From an uncultured Clostridia bacterium (GTDB lineage Bacteria > Bacillota > Clostridia > Oscillospirales > Ruminococcaceae): a stretch of 64,000 nt of DNA. This document shows, piece after piece, positions 53,706 to 62,609 of this stretch (position 1 is its first letter; every line of letters begins with the position of its first letter). Both the position numbers and the translations under genes were made by a program. The stretch is from contig CANQKD010000007.1 of NCBI GenBank assembly GCA_947624375.1, positions 53,655-117,654 on the forward strand, read 5' to 3'. The notes beneath the pieces are model-generated. The model saw nothing but the letters and a program-made list of their open reading frames with translations, was not told the origin of the DNA and made no database searches.

Positions 53706-54732
53706 AGCAGAACTTGCAAAAAAGATACGCGCAGGCAATATAGAAAAAGTGTATTACTTTTACGGCAAAGATACAGCCGCGGTGCAGTCTTTTACCGAAA
53801 GGCTGGTAACTAAGCTTGCAGGCAAAGACGAAACAAGCCTTGACCTTTACAAGCTGGACGGCAGAAAACTTTCGGTGAGAGAGCTGTGGGAGTGCTGCAA
53901 TATGCTGCCGTGCTTTTCTGAAAAGGTGGTAGTTACCGTAAACGACCCCGACTGCGACAGCCTCTCAAAAGATGATATGGCGTATCTTAAAGAAACGATA
54001 GGCGACCTGCCCGAAAGCACAGTGCTTATTTTTTATGTTACAGGCATTGATATATACAAAGGCAGAAACAACATCACCGCCGCGAACAACGAGCTGAAAA
54101 ACGCCTGCGGCAAGGTGGGCGATGTTTATGAATTTGCCTATAAAACGCCCGAGGAGCTTTCTAAAGTCATTGTGTCAAGAGTGAAGAAACTGGGCGGCGT
54201 TATAAACGGCGAAAATTCTGCGTATCTTGCAGAAAAATGTCTTTGCGAACAGGCGGCTGTAAATTCGGAGATAAGCAAGCTTACGGCATATGCAGACGGC
54301 AGAGAGATAACGAAAGACGACATAGACCTTTTGTGCGCGCGCAGACTGGAGGCTGACGTTTTCAAACTGGCAGGGCTTATACTGAAGCGAAACGCCGATG
54401 CGGCATTCAATATGGTCAGCGACCTTTACGATATGCAGACATCAACGCAGATAATTATTGCAACTCTCGCGCGCTCTTTTCTTGATATATACAGGGCAAA
54501 GGCTGCAATGCCTGCCGGCAAGGGCGCGGAAGATATCGCTAAAGATTTTGAGTACGCCAAGAACCGCACGTTCGTTATAAGGCATGCTTTCAACGACTGT
54601 CGCGGTGTAAGTGAACAGCGCATACGCAGGTGCATTACTTCGATAGCCAAGGCTGATATGCAGTCAAAGCAGATGAGGACAGATGACAGGATACTGCTGG
54701 AGCGCTGCATTACAGAAATGCTGGAGAAATAG
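53686..54732 (+). CDS. holA: DNA polymerase III delta subunit
   Basis: A 348-residue clamp-loader subunit that opens the sliding clamp. Family features: KIRAGNIEKVYYFYGKDTAA at the start, SFTERLVTKLAGKDETSLDL, MLPCFSEKVVVTVNDP, a central CLCEQAAVNSEISKLTAYAD, and DVFKLAGLILKRNADAAFNM. The ATG at 53686 is placed eight bases after AGGAGG and within the comEC 3' end. In many Firmicutes holA follows comEC, as here. Confidence 0.95.
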   Translation: MAFQTSEAELAKKIRAGNIEKVYYFYGKDTAAVQSFTERLVTKLAGKDETSLDLYKLDGRKLSVRELWECCNMLPCFSEKVVVTVNDPDCDSLSKDDMAYLKETIGDLPESTVLIFYVTGIDIYKGRNNITAANNELKNACGKVGDVYEFAYKTPEELSKVIVSRVKKLGGVINGENSAYLAEKCLCEQAAVNSEISKLTAYADGREITKDDIDLLCARRLEADVFKLAGLILKRNADAAFNMVSDLYDMQTSTQIIIATLARSFLDIYRAKAAMPAGKGAEDIAKDFEYAKNRTFVIRHAFNDCRGVSEQRIRRCITSIAKADMQSKQMRTDDRILLERCITEMLEK

Positions 54733-54734
54733 CC

Positions 54735-55322
54735 ATGCTGCATATTGAACAGGCGATAATAGTCGAGGGCAAGTATGATAAGATACATCTCTCGCAGATA
54801 GTTGATGCGGTGATAATTGTCACCAATGGTTTCGGCATATACAAAGACAAGGATATTCAGGCGCTGATAAGGCACTTTGCCAAGACTACGGGCATTATCA
54901 TAATGACGGACAGCGACAGCGCCGGCAATATGATTCGCGGCAGGATAAAGAGCGCTGCAGGCGAGGACGCGAAGATATATAACGCGTATGTGCCCGAAGT
55001 TTTTGGCAAGGAAAAGAGAAAAACTGCGCCTTCAAAAGAGGGCAAGCTGGGCGTTGAGGGCATTGAGCCGCAGCTCATTTGCGAGGCACTGCAAAGGTGC
55101 GGCGTGCAGTTTAGCGGCGAAAGAAGCGGCGATAGAGTGACTATGCAGCAGTTTATAGAAGACGGCATATCGGGCGGCAGAAACAGCCGCAGTTTGCGCG
55201 AAGAAATGTGCAAAAAGCTTAATGTGCCGTGCGTATCATCAAAGGCGCTATTGGATATAGTAAATTCAATGATGTCGGCAGAGGAATACAAAGGGCTGAT
55301 AACGTCGTTAAAAGGTACTTGA
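54735..55322 (+). CDS. rnmV: Ribonuclease M5
   Basis: A 195-residue Toprim-domain RNase that matures 5S rRNA: IIVEGKYDKIHLSQIVDAVI (catalytic Glu in VEGKYD), IIMTDSDSAGNMIRGRIK (DxD), and the family's middle NAYVPEVFGKEKRKTAPSKE with GVEGIEPQLICEAL. It lies two bases after holA, so it is coupled to the alaS-led unit. The pyrB promoter overlaps its stop. Confidence 0.95.
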   Translation: MLHIEQAIIVEGKYDKIHLSQIVDAVIIVTNGFGIYKDKDIQALIRHFAKTTGIIIMTDSDSAGNMIRGRIKSAAGEDAKIYNAYVPEVFGKEKRKTAPSKEGKLGVEGIEPQLICEALQRCGVQFSGERSGDRVTMQQFIEDGISGGRNSRSLREEMCKKLNVPCVSSKALLDIVNSMMSAEEYKGLITSLKGT

Positions 55323-55347
55323 AAAACTTGCGGCGTTGTGTTATAAT
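55319..55347 (+). promoter_or_regulatory. Promoter of pyrB
   Basis: TTGAAA (55319-55324), 17-base spacer, TATAAT (55342-55347), overlapping the rnmV stop. Only about 27 bases of leader remain, too short for a PyrR attenuator. Confidence 0.8.
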
Positions 55348-55381
55348 TAAAAGTAATATTACAGCGAATGGAGCGAGCGGT

Positions 55382-56473
55382 ATGCGCGATGAATATATAG
55401 ATCTTATAGATCTGAGCGATTATTCGACCGTTTGGTGGGAAGATATAGTAGTGCTTGCGCATGAGATAATGCAGCACCCCGAAAGGTACACCCAAAGGTG
55501 TGCAGGCAAGATAATGGCAACGCTGTTTTATGAGCCGTCAACGAGAACGCAGATGTCGTTTCAGGCGGCAATGCTAAGGCTGGGCGGTTCGCTGATAGGT
55601 TTTGACAACCCGTCAACTTCATCGGTCGCAAAGGGCGAAAATCTTAAAGATACAACAAAAATAGTCAGCACTTACGGCGATATCCTTGTAATGCGCCACC
55701 CAAGTCCCGGCGCTGTAAAGGCGGCTGCGATATCGGCAGAGTGCCCTGTTATAAACGCAGGTGACGGCGGTCATCTTCACCCGACACAGACACTTACAGA
55801 TCTTCTAACTCTTTATGAAACGAAGGGAAAGCTGAGCGGTCTGACGATAGGTATGTGCGGCGATCTTAAAAACGGAAGAACGGTGCACTCGCTTATAAAG
55901 GCGATGAGCTGTATGCCGGATAACAGGTTCGTGCTTATATCTACAAAAGAGCTGGAACTGCCAAGGTACATAAAGAATATATTAGACGAGCACCACGCGG
56001 AGTATCGCGAGGCTGAGCGGCTTGAAGATGCGATAGCCGACCTTGACGTGCTTTATATGACGAGGATACAGAGAGAGCGATTCGCATCGCAGCAGCAGTA
56101 TGAGCAGCAGAAAGATGTGTATGTTCTTGACGAAGAAAAGATGAAAAAGGCAAGGAAAGACCTGGTCGTTCTGCACCCACTGCCGAGAGTTGACGAGATA
56201 ACCATAGGCGTTGACGACGACCCCAGAGCGATGTACTTCAAGCAGGCAAACTGCGGTATGTATGTAAGAATGGCGCTCATTCTGCTGATACTTGAAAAAA
56301 GCCTGAAACCTGCGCCGCTTTTCAAAGGTGAGATACGCAGTGATATAAAATGCTGCAACGACAAATGCATTACAAATACAGAAAAATATCTGCCGCATTA
56401 TTTTGTTATCAAGGACGGACAAGCCGTCTGCGAATATTGTGACGAAACAACAGAGATAGAAAAAACATTGTAG
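55382..56473 (+). CDS. pyrB: Aspartate carbamoyltransferase with a fused PyrI-type zinc module
   Basis: First committed step of pyrimidine synthesis. The 363 residues begin with the ATCase catalytic chain: MATLFYEPSTRTQMSFQAAM (carbamoyl phosphate STRT loop), MRHPSPGAVKAAA, NAGDGGHLHPTQTLTDLLTL, and VLHPLPRVDEITIGVDDDPR. After about residue 312 a zinc ribbon follows, with C324 or C325 and C329, then C350-x2-C353. The Cys-x4-Cys and Cys-x2-Cys spacing matches the zinc domain of PyrI. The allosteric nucleotide-binding half of PyrI is absent. The ATG at 55382 has GGAG eight bases upstream. Confidence 0.95.
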   Translation: MRDEYIDLIDLSDYSTVWWEDIVVLAHEIMQHPERYTQRCAGKIMATLFYEPSTRTQMSFQAAMLRLGGSLIGFDNPSTSSVAKGENLKDTTKIVSTYGDILVMRHPSPGAVKAAAISAECPVINAGDGGHLHPTQTLTDLLTLYETKGKLSGLTIGMCGDLKNGRTVHSLIKAMSCMPDNRFVLISTKELELPRYIKNILDEHHAEYREAERLEDAIADLDVLYMTRIQRERFASQQQYEQQKDVYVLDEEKMKKARKDLVVLHPLPRVDEITIGVDDDPRAMYFKQANCGMYVRMALILLILEKSLKPAPLFKGEIRSDIKCCNDKCITNTEKYLPHYFVIKDGQAVCEYCDETTEIEKTL

Positions 56474-56503
56474 AACAAAAAACAGGAAGGGAGACAATTT
56501 AAA

Positions 56504-57358
56504 ATGGACGAGGAAAGAAACGTGCAGCCGCAGAGGGGGCAGCCTGTCCGCAGCAGAAGAAAGAAAAAATACAAGATACTGTGGGACAGGGTAATAGTTG
56601 CTCTGGTGGCTCTTATAGCGGTGATAGTGGGCATAGTTATGCTGATAAGCGCGCTGGTGGGAGCGATAAAAGGAGCGCTTAAAAAAGATGACAGTTCATC
56701 GGCGGTGAAAGTTCAGGCTCCGGTGGTGTCTTCTCAGCAGGAAGTGCCCGAGAGCGTTGTGCAGCCCGATGACGGCACGCTGTTTACGGTAGTTATAGAT
56801 GCAGGTCACGGCGGAGAGGACGTAGGTTCAACAGATTTTGACGGCGTGCGCTATGAAAAGGAAGACTGCCTGAGAGTGGCAAAGCTTGTTGAAAAGCATC
56901 TTAAAGATATGAACGTAAAAGTTATTATGACGAGAAGCGAAGATGTGTATGTAACGCTGGACGACCGCTGCAAGATAGCGAATGAATCAAATGCCGTGGT
57001 GTTTGTTTCTCTGCACAGAAATTATTTTGACGAAGAGGCGCAGGGCGTTGAAGTGTGGGTGCACAACGAAAAGCCCGAGACCGACACCGCGCTGGCGCAG
57101 AATATTCTTGACGGGCTGAAGGGCGTTGGCATTACGCAGGACAGAGGCGTGAACTTCGGCTACCGCGGCAACGAGTATGTGAATTATCAGGTGAACAGGG
57201 AAACCAATATGCCCTCTTGCCTTGTGGAGCTTGGCTTTATGCAGGACGAGCAGGACAACAAGCTTTTTGACGACAACTGCGATGCATACGCAAAAGCAAT
57301 TGCAGATGCTATATACAAAACGGTAAAAGAGCGAGAGCTTGTTAAAAACTTACCGTAA
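56504..57358 (+). CDS. N-acetylmuramoyl-L-alanine amidase, membrane-anchored (Amidase_3)
   Basis: A 284-residue peptidoglycan amidase. The N-terminal cytosolic tail is basic (QPVRSRRKKKYKI), followed by a membrane helix (about 29-52) and an acidic linker. The catalytic domain has VVIDAGHGGEDVGS (His), RYEKEDCLRVAK (Glu), FVSLHRNYFDEEAQGVEVWV (His) and CLVELGFMQDEQDN (catalytic Glu), a complete zinc amidase of the CwlC/CwlD type. It may act in cell separation or spore development. GGAGGGAG-like site. A terminator follows. Confidence 0.93.
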   Translation: MDEERNVQPQRGQPVRSRRKKKYKILWDRVIVALVALIAVIVGIVMLISALVGAIKGALKKDDSSSAVKVQAPVVSSQQEVPESVVQPDDGTLFTVVIDAGHGGEDVGSTDFDGVRYEKEDCLRVAKLVEKHLKDMNVKVIMTRSEDVYVTLDDRCKIANESNAVVFVSLHRNYFDEEAQGVEVWVHNEKPETDTALAQNILDGLKGVGITQDRGVNFGYRGNEYVNYQVNRETNMPSCLVELGFMQDEQDNKLFDDNCDAYAKAIADAIYKTVKERELVKNLP

Positions 57359-57375
57359 TATAAAAAGAATATATC

Positions 57376-57404
57376 GGCGTTCGCTTTGGCGGGCGCCTTT
57401 TTTC
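57376..57404 (+). terminator. Terminator after the amidase gene
   Basis: GGCGTTCGC (57376-57384) pairs with GCGGGCGCC (57389-57397), followed by six T residues. Confidence 0.75.
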
Positions 57405-57417
57405 GGCATCCGGGGGC

Positions 57418-57446
57418 TTGCAATTTGGGCGTAAATGTGCTATACT
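57418..57446 (+). promoter_or_regulatory. Promoter of the GH95-GH26 unit
   Basis: TTGCAA (57418-57423), 17-base spacer, TATACT (57441-57446). Confidence 0.65.
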
Positions 57447-57485
57447 AAATATATATTTGCATTTTTTAGACTTGGGGGTGAGGCA

Positions 57486-59747
57486 ATGGATAAGCGTTCG
57501 CAGCTGCTTTTTTATGAGAGCGAGGCAGCAGATTGGAACGAAGCTCTGCCTGTGGGAAACGGCAGACTTGGCGCAATGGTGTTCGGCAGGGCAAAGTGCG
57601 AGGAGATACAGCTGAATGAAGATTCGGTGTGGTCGGGCGGCAGAAGAGAGCGCAACAACCCCTCTGCTCTTAAAAACCTTGACAAGGTGCGCAGCCTGCT
57701 GCTGGAAGGCAATATCCCCGAGGCGGAGAAGATAGTAAATGAGTGCTTCAGCGGAACGCCTGTAAATCAGCCTCATTACCAGACTCTTGGTTCTATGTAT
57801 ATAGATATGCCTTTTGAGGGCGATGTTATAAATTACCGCAGAAGCCTTGACATTTCAAGCGCGGTGGCGGTAACAGTGTTTACAGACGAAAAAACGGGTG
57901 CAAGGTACACAAGAACTGTCATAGCATCTCACCCCGACAGCGTTATTGCGGTGAACATAAAATGCACGCAGCCGTTTGTATCTTTTTCGATTCGATTAGA
58001 CGGCAGAGACGACTACATAGACGAAAACCGCCCTGCAAGCGATGATACACTTATGTACAGCGGCGGCGCGGGCGGCATGAACGGCATAAACTTTGCCTGC
58101 TGCATTAAGGTGAAAGCCGATGTGAAGCCGTATGCGGAAGGCATGAATATATGCGTTGACGGCGCAAGCGAGGCGACTATTTACTTTGCCTGCGAAACAA
58201 GCTATTACCACGGCTGTGAGAACTACCGCGCGGCAAGTATAGATACCTGCGAAAAAGCGGCGGCAAAGGGCTTTGATGATATTCTTAAAGACCATTTAAA
58301 AGACTACAAAGAGCTGTTTGACAGGTGCAGCATTACTCTTTGCGATAACGGCGAAAGCAGCCTGCCGACAGACAAGCGGCTTGAAAATATAAAAGATGCA
58401 CCCGACAACAAGCTGGCGGAGATGTACTTCAACTTTGGCAGGTATCTGCTTATATCTTCAAGCAGAAAGGGCACGCTGCCTGCGAATTTGCAGGGGATAT
58501 GGAACAAGGATATGTGGCCTGCGTGGGGCTGCAAATTCACGATAAACATAAACACCGAGATGAACTACTGGTGTGCTGAAAGCTGCGATCTTTCCGAGCT
58601 GCATGAGCCGCTTTTTGACCTTATAGAAAAAATGCGCCCTCAGGGCAGGCAAACGGCTCGGCTTATGTATGGCTGCAAAGGCTTTGTATGCCACCACAAC
58701 ACCGATCTTTGGGGCGATTGCGCGCCGCAGGACTTGTGGACACCCGGTACGCAGTGGCCTATGGGTGCGGCTTGGCTGTGCCTGCATTTGTGGGAGCATT
58801 ACAGGTTCACGCTTGACAGAAGCTTTCTTGAAGAAAAGTATGGCACTATGCTTGAAGCGGCGCAGTTTTATGAAGATTTTCTTATAGACAACGGCAAGGG
58901 TCAGCTGGTTACCTGCCCTTCGGTATCGCCCGAAAATACATATATCACGAAAGAGGGCGTAAAAGGCTCGGTATGCGCAGGACCTTCTATGGACAGCCAG
59001 ATAATATACGACCTTTTTACGGCTGTTATTACCGCGGCTGAGATACTGGGCAAAGACGGCGCTGAAAGATTCAAACAATTGAGAGATAAGCTGCCAAAGC
59101 CGCAGGTGGGCAAGTACGGACAGATAATGGAATGGGCTGAGGACTACGACGAGGCAGAACCGGGTCACAGGCACGTATCGCAGCTGTTCGCGCTGTACCC
59201 CTCAGAGCAGATAACAATTCGCAAAACGCCCGTTCTTGCCGATGCAGCAAAAGCAACACTGGAGCGCAGACTGAAATACGGCGGCGGTCACACCGGCTGG
59301 AGCAGGGCATGGCTTATAAATATGTGGGCAAGGCTGTGGCAGCCGCAGCAGGTCTATGACAACATAACCGCGCTGCTCTCGCGCTCTACAAACAAAAATA
59401 TGCTTGACAGCCACCCGCCTTTTCAGATAGACGGAAACTTCGGCGGTGCGGCAGGAATAGTTGAGGCTCTTTTGCAAAGCACGGGCGGCGAGATAACGCT
59501 TCTGCCTGCGCTGCCAGAGCAGTGGGAGAGCGGCAGTTTTGAATGTCTTAAAGCAAGAGGCGGATATAAAGTAAGCGCAAGCTGGGAAAAAGGAAAGCTA
59601 AAGCAGGCGAAAATATCAGCCGACTATGACGGCATATGCAAGATAACAGGCAAAGTAAATGTAAACGCAGAAGATGCCGCTTTTGACGGCGAAGTAACAT
59701 CATTTACAGCAAAGAAAGGCAACGAATATATAATTACGGGGGCGTGA
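57486..59747 (+). CDS. GH95 alpha-L-fucosidase / alpha-L-galactosidase
   Basis: A 753-residue inverting hydrolase acting on terminal alpha-1,2-L-fucose or L-galactose, such as xyloglucan side chains. The start is NEALPVGNGRLGAMVFGR with EIQLNEDSVWSGG. The (alpha/alpha)6 barrel has CKFTININTEMNYWCAESCD (catalytic Asn pair in NIN), TCPSVSPENTY (Glu region), GHRHVSQLFALYPSEQ and QIDGNFGGAAGIVEAL (Asp region). There is no signal peptide, so it is probably cytosolic. The ATG at 57486 follows GGGGTGAGG; the upstream in-frame extension from 57435 is not supported. Confidence 0.95.
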   Translation: MDKRSQLLFYESEAADWNEALPVGNGRLGAMVFGRAKCEEIQLNEDSVWSGGRRERNNPSALKNLDKVRSLLLEGNIPEAEKIVNECFSGTPVNQPHYQTLGSMYIDMPFEGDVINYRRSLDISSAVAVTVFTDEKTGARYTRTVIASHPDSVIAVNIKCTQPFVSFSIRLDGRDDYIDENRPASDDTLMYSGGAGGMNGINFACCIKVKADVKPYAEGMNICVDGASEATIYFACETSYYHGCENYRAASIDTCEKAAAKGFDDILKDHLKDYKELFDRCSITLCDNGESSLPTDKRLENIKDAPDNKLAEMYFNFGRYLLISSSRKGTLPANLQGIWNKDMWPAWGCKFTININTEMNYWCAESCDLSELHEPLFDLIEKMRPQGRQTARLMYGCKGFVCHHNTDLWGDCAPQDLWTPGTQWPMGAAWLCLHLWEHYRFTLDRSFLEEKYGTMLEAAQFYEDFLIDNGKGQLVTCPSVSPENTYITKEGVKGSVCAGPSMDSQIIYDLFTAVITAAEILGKDGAERFKQLRDKLPKPQVGKYGQIMEWAEDYDEAEPGHRHVSQLFALYPSEQITIRKTPVLADAAKATLERRLKYGGGHTGWSRAWLINMWARLWQPQQVYDNITALLSRSTNKNMLDSHPPFQIDGNFGGAAGIVEALLQSTGGEITLLPALPEQWESGSFECLKARGGYKVSASWEKGKLKQAKISADYDGICKITGKVNVNAEDAAFDGEVTSFTAKKGNEYIITGA

Positions 59748-59780
59748 CCCCTTTGCAAACAAGGAGAGGAGCTTTTGAGT

Positions 59781-61586
59781 ATGCGGATAAAAACAGAGTG
59801 CATACATTTTACAGGATTAAAAAAGATAATTAGCGTATTTACGGCGGCTGCTATAGGCGCATCGCTTGCTTCGTGCGCAGGCAAAGACAGCAGTTCTTCA
59901 ACAGAGGAAACCTCGGCGGAAGTTACGACCGGCGCTGTGACTACCACCACCGCGCCTGAGGAAAGCGAGATCGTTACCAGTGCGCCCGAGGAAGAAGCGC
60001 CCGTGCAGGTGACAACATCTGCCGAGAAAGAGATAGAAGCAAATGTGGCGAAATACGTCAAGTTTACGCAGAATATCGAGGCGCAGGAGGGTCTGTATTC
60101 GGACAACATCGCGGAAAAAGAAGATGATACCGCAAGCGGCGGAAAGTATCTTATAGGATTAAATGAGGGCTGGTCTTACGATGCAGAAATTCCTGCCACG
60201 CAGTATTACAACATAGTGCTGGTGGTTAATTCCCCTAAAAAGCAGAAAAGCGATATATCCTTCTGGATAAACGGCAGCGAGTACAGCTCTTTCACCACCA
60301 ACGGCAGCGGCAAGTTTGAGGCGATAGGTTTTGACAATATTCGTCTTGAAAAAGGCGTGAGCACCATAGGAATTTTCGTAGACGACAGCGAGGTGGGGCT
60401 TGATTACGTTATAATAACAGCCAGCGATACCGTTGCAAAAATGGATCTTACCTATAAGAAGATGCCTGCGCTTTCAAACAAAAAGGCTACCGCAAAAACA
60501 AGAGCGGTGTATAATTATCTTGCACAGTGTTACGGAAAGAATATGCTCAGCGGTCAGTATGACACGGTAAATACCACTGCCGAGACCGATGCTATTTATG
60601 CTCTTACGGGGCATTACCCTGCGATAAGGTTTGGCGATCTTAATCAGTATACCGAAAGTGATTCATATGCGGATGATGTTGAAAACGCCATAGAATGGGC
60701 TGAAAACGGCGGTCTGGTGGGCTATGTGTGGCACTGGGCAGACCCGATGGGCGGCGGCGGTTACTATACAAAAGGCACTGCCGATGTACCCGAAGAAATG
60801 ACTACCGATTTTGACATAACGCAGGCGGTAACAGAGATAGACATAGCAAAAATACCTATAGAAGACCTTGAAGTTATGTGCAGCGAGGGCGGCATAACTG
60901 CGCAGTGCCTTGCGATAGTAAAAGACATAGACACGATAGCGGTGCAATTCAGTCATTTGCAGGAAAACGGCGTTACAGTGCTGTTCAGACCGCTCAACGA
61001 GGCAGGCGGCGGCTGGTTCTGGTGGGGCAAGGACAAAGATGCGTATATGTGGCTGTGGAAGCTTATGTACAGAAGAATGACGGAGCTTCACGGGCTTAAT
61101 AACATAATATGGGTATGGAACGGTCAGCACCCCGACTGGTATGTGGGTGACAAATACTGCGATATTATCTCGGCCGATATTTATGACGACGGAGGTGCAA
61201 GCCAGCTCAGTGCGTTTTTGTCGCTGCACAGAATTTCCGAAAATAAAATGCTTGCCCTCAGCGAGTGCGGAAATGCGCCCGATGTTCAGATGCTTGCGAA
61301 CGAAAAAACACTGTGGTGCTGCTTCGGCATATGGGGCGGCAGTTATGTTATAGATGAATACGGCAATTATTCGGCTGAAGTTATACCTGCCGAGGAGATG
61401 ACGGAGCTTTATTCAAATAATATAGTTATATGCCGCGATGAGCTCCCCGATTTTGAGGAGCTTGCCAAAGAGATAGAAAAAGAAGATGCCGATAAGGCAC
61501 AAAAGGAAAAGGAAAAAGAAGATAAGAAAAAGGACAAGGAAAAAGATAAAGAAAATACCGACAGCGAAAAGAGCGAGGCTGAATAA
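59781..61586 (+). CDS. GH26 beta-mannanase-type lipoprotein with a CBM35-like domain
   Basis: A 601-residue surface lipoprotein. The lipobox SLASC is about residues 30-34, followed by a Ser/Thr/Glu-rich linker. A CBM35-like beta-sandwich follows (about 90-215: FTQNIEAQEGLYSDNIAEKE ... GIFVDDSEVGLDYVIITA). The GH26 barrel has LFRPLNEAGGGWFWWG (acid Glu407) and LALSECGN (nucleophile Glu495). It ends in a Lys/Glu repeat tail (about 565-601). The ATG at 59781 lies nine bases after AAGGAGAGGAG. It is co-transcribed with the GH95 gene; substrates are mannans or glucomannans. Confidence 0.93.
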   Translation: MRIKTECIHFTGLKKIISVFTAAAIGASLASCAGKDSSSSTEETSAEVTTGAVTTTTAPEESEIVTSAPEEEAPVQVTTSAEKEIEANVAKYVKFTQNIEAQEGLYSDNIAEKEDDTASGGKYLIGLNEGWSYDAEIPATQYYNIVLVVNSPKKQKSDISFWINGSEYSSFTTNGSGKFEAIGFDNIRLEKGVSTIGIFVDDSEVGLDYVIITASDTVAKMDLTYKKMPALSNKKATAKTRAVYNYLAQCYGKNMLSGQYDTVNTTAETDAIYALTGHYPAIRFGDLNQYTESDSYADDVENAIEWAENGGLVGYVWHWADPMGGGGYYTKGTADVPEEMTTDFDITQAVTEIDIAKIPIEDLEVMCSEGGITAQCLAIVKDIDTIAVQFSHLQENGVTVLFRPLNEAGGGWFWWGKDKDAYMWLWKLMYRRMTELHGLNNIIWVWNGQHPDWYVGDKYCDIISADIYDDGGASQLSAFLSLHRISENKMLALSECGNAPDVQMLANEKTLWCCFGIWGGSYVIDEYGNYSAEVIPAEEMTELYSNNIVICRDELPDFEELAKEIEKEDADKAQKEKEKEDKKKDKEKDKENTDSEKSEAE

Positions 61587-61639
61587 ACCGCCGCTATATC
61601 GGCATAATATCTTTGAAACTATTTTAGAGGAGAGATATT

Positions 61640-62083
61640 ATGCAGCTTAGCAGATCGCAGTATAACGAGATGTATAAAGAGGCAAGCGAGGGTTCAAAGG
61701 CGTATATAAACGTGCCGAAAGCCTTTGTGATAGGCGGTTTGATATGTATGCTTGGCGAGTACCTGATAACGCTTTATGGTGGTTTGGGGCTTGATGAAAA
61801 ACTCAGCGCGGCGGCGGCATCGGTAACGCTGGTGTTCATATCGGCGCTGCTTACGGGGCTGGGGCTTTACAGCAAGCTTGCCAAACACGCAGGCGCAGGA
61901 ACGCTCGTACCGATAACGGGCTTTGCAAATTCGGTGGTAGCGCCGGCGGTCGAATTCAAGGCAGAGGGCTTTGTTCTTGGTCTTGGAGCGAAGATATTCA
62001 TAATAAGCGGACCTGTAATACTTTACGGTACGCTTGCATCGGTGGTCTACGGGCTAATTTACTGGCTGTCTACCATAGTATAA
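61640..62083 (+). CDS. spoVAC: Stage V sporulation protein AC
   Basis: A 147-residue membrane protein of the dipicolinate channel in the inner spore membrane. Family features: AFVIGGLICMLGEYLITLYG, a second helix pair, and TLVPITGFANSVVAPAVEFK with EGFVLGLGAKIFIISGPVIL. The N-terminal 25 residues and the length separate it from the shorter SpoVAE. The usual neighbours spoVAD and spoVAE are absent. AGAGGAGAG site. Confidence 0.93.
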   Translation: MQLSRSQYNEMYKEASEGSKAYINVPKAFVIGGLICMLGEYLITLYGGLGLDEKLSAAAASVTLVFISALLTGLGLYSKLAKHAGAGTLVPITGFANSVVAPAVEFKAEGFVLGLGAKIFIISGPVILYGTLASVVYGLIYWLSTIV

Positions 62084-62129
62084 CAGTATGGGAGGGAATG
62101 GCGCTGCTTATGGCGTGCGCCGTACATAT

Positions 62130-62609
62130 ATGTTAAGTGGGATATTATCGAGAGAAGAATGTGCAAAGTGCAGAATATGCTGCTGCTTTGATGACACAGA
62201 TCTTTGGGAAGCGCCCGTAATGACGGACGAGCTTGCTGAAAGTCTTAAAGATACACAGTTTGAGTATCTTGAAAACGGCAAGCGAATACTTAAAATGCCA
62301 AAAGAAGTGATAGGCGGCGAGGAGCTTTATTGCTGCACACTTCTTGATAAAAACGCAGGCTGCGTGCTTGGCGATAAAAAGCCGTTTGAGTGCAGCATAT
62401 GGCCGCTGCGAGTAATGCAGCTTGACGGCAGAAGAGTTATAGCGCTCTCGCCGGTGTGCCCCGTTTTGCAGACAAGGGCAGTGAAAGATATTGCAGATGT
62501 TGCACAAAAGCTTTCAAAGAAAATTTTTGCACAGGCAGACAAAAACCCCGACATCGTAAAGAAATACGAACCGGGGTATGTGATATTCGTTATCGAGGGT
62601 ATCAGCTGA
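62130..62609 (+). CDS. YkgJ-type cysteine cluster protein
   Basis: A 159-residue protein of the YkgJ/Fe-S or zinc cluster family. The N-terminus has REECAKCRICCCFDD, and the middle has YCCTLLDKNAGCVLGDKKPF with ECSIWPLRVMQL. The cysteine pattern would bind an iron-sulfur or zinc centre. The ATG at 62130 matches the family's usual start, but the strong GGGAGGG site (62090-62096) serves a 12-codon frame at 62098-62136 that overlaps it. An extended start at 62088 is also in frame. Its end overlaps the convergent aroK by eight bases. Confidence 0.8.
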   Translation: MLSGILSREECAKCRICCCFDDTDLWEAPVMTDELAESLKDTQFEYLENGKRILKMPKEVIGGEELYCCTLLDKNAGCVLGDKKPFECSIWPLRVMQLDGRRVIALSPVCPVLQTRAVKDIADVAQKLSKKIFAQADKNPDIVKKYEPGYVIFVIEGIS

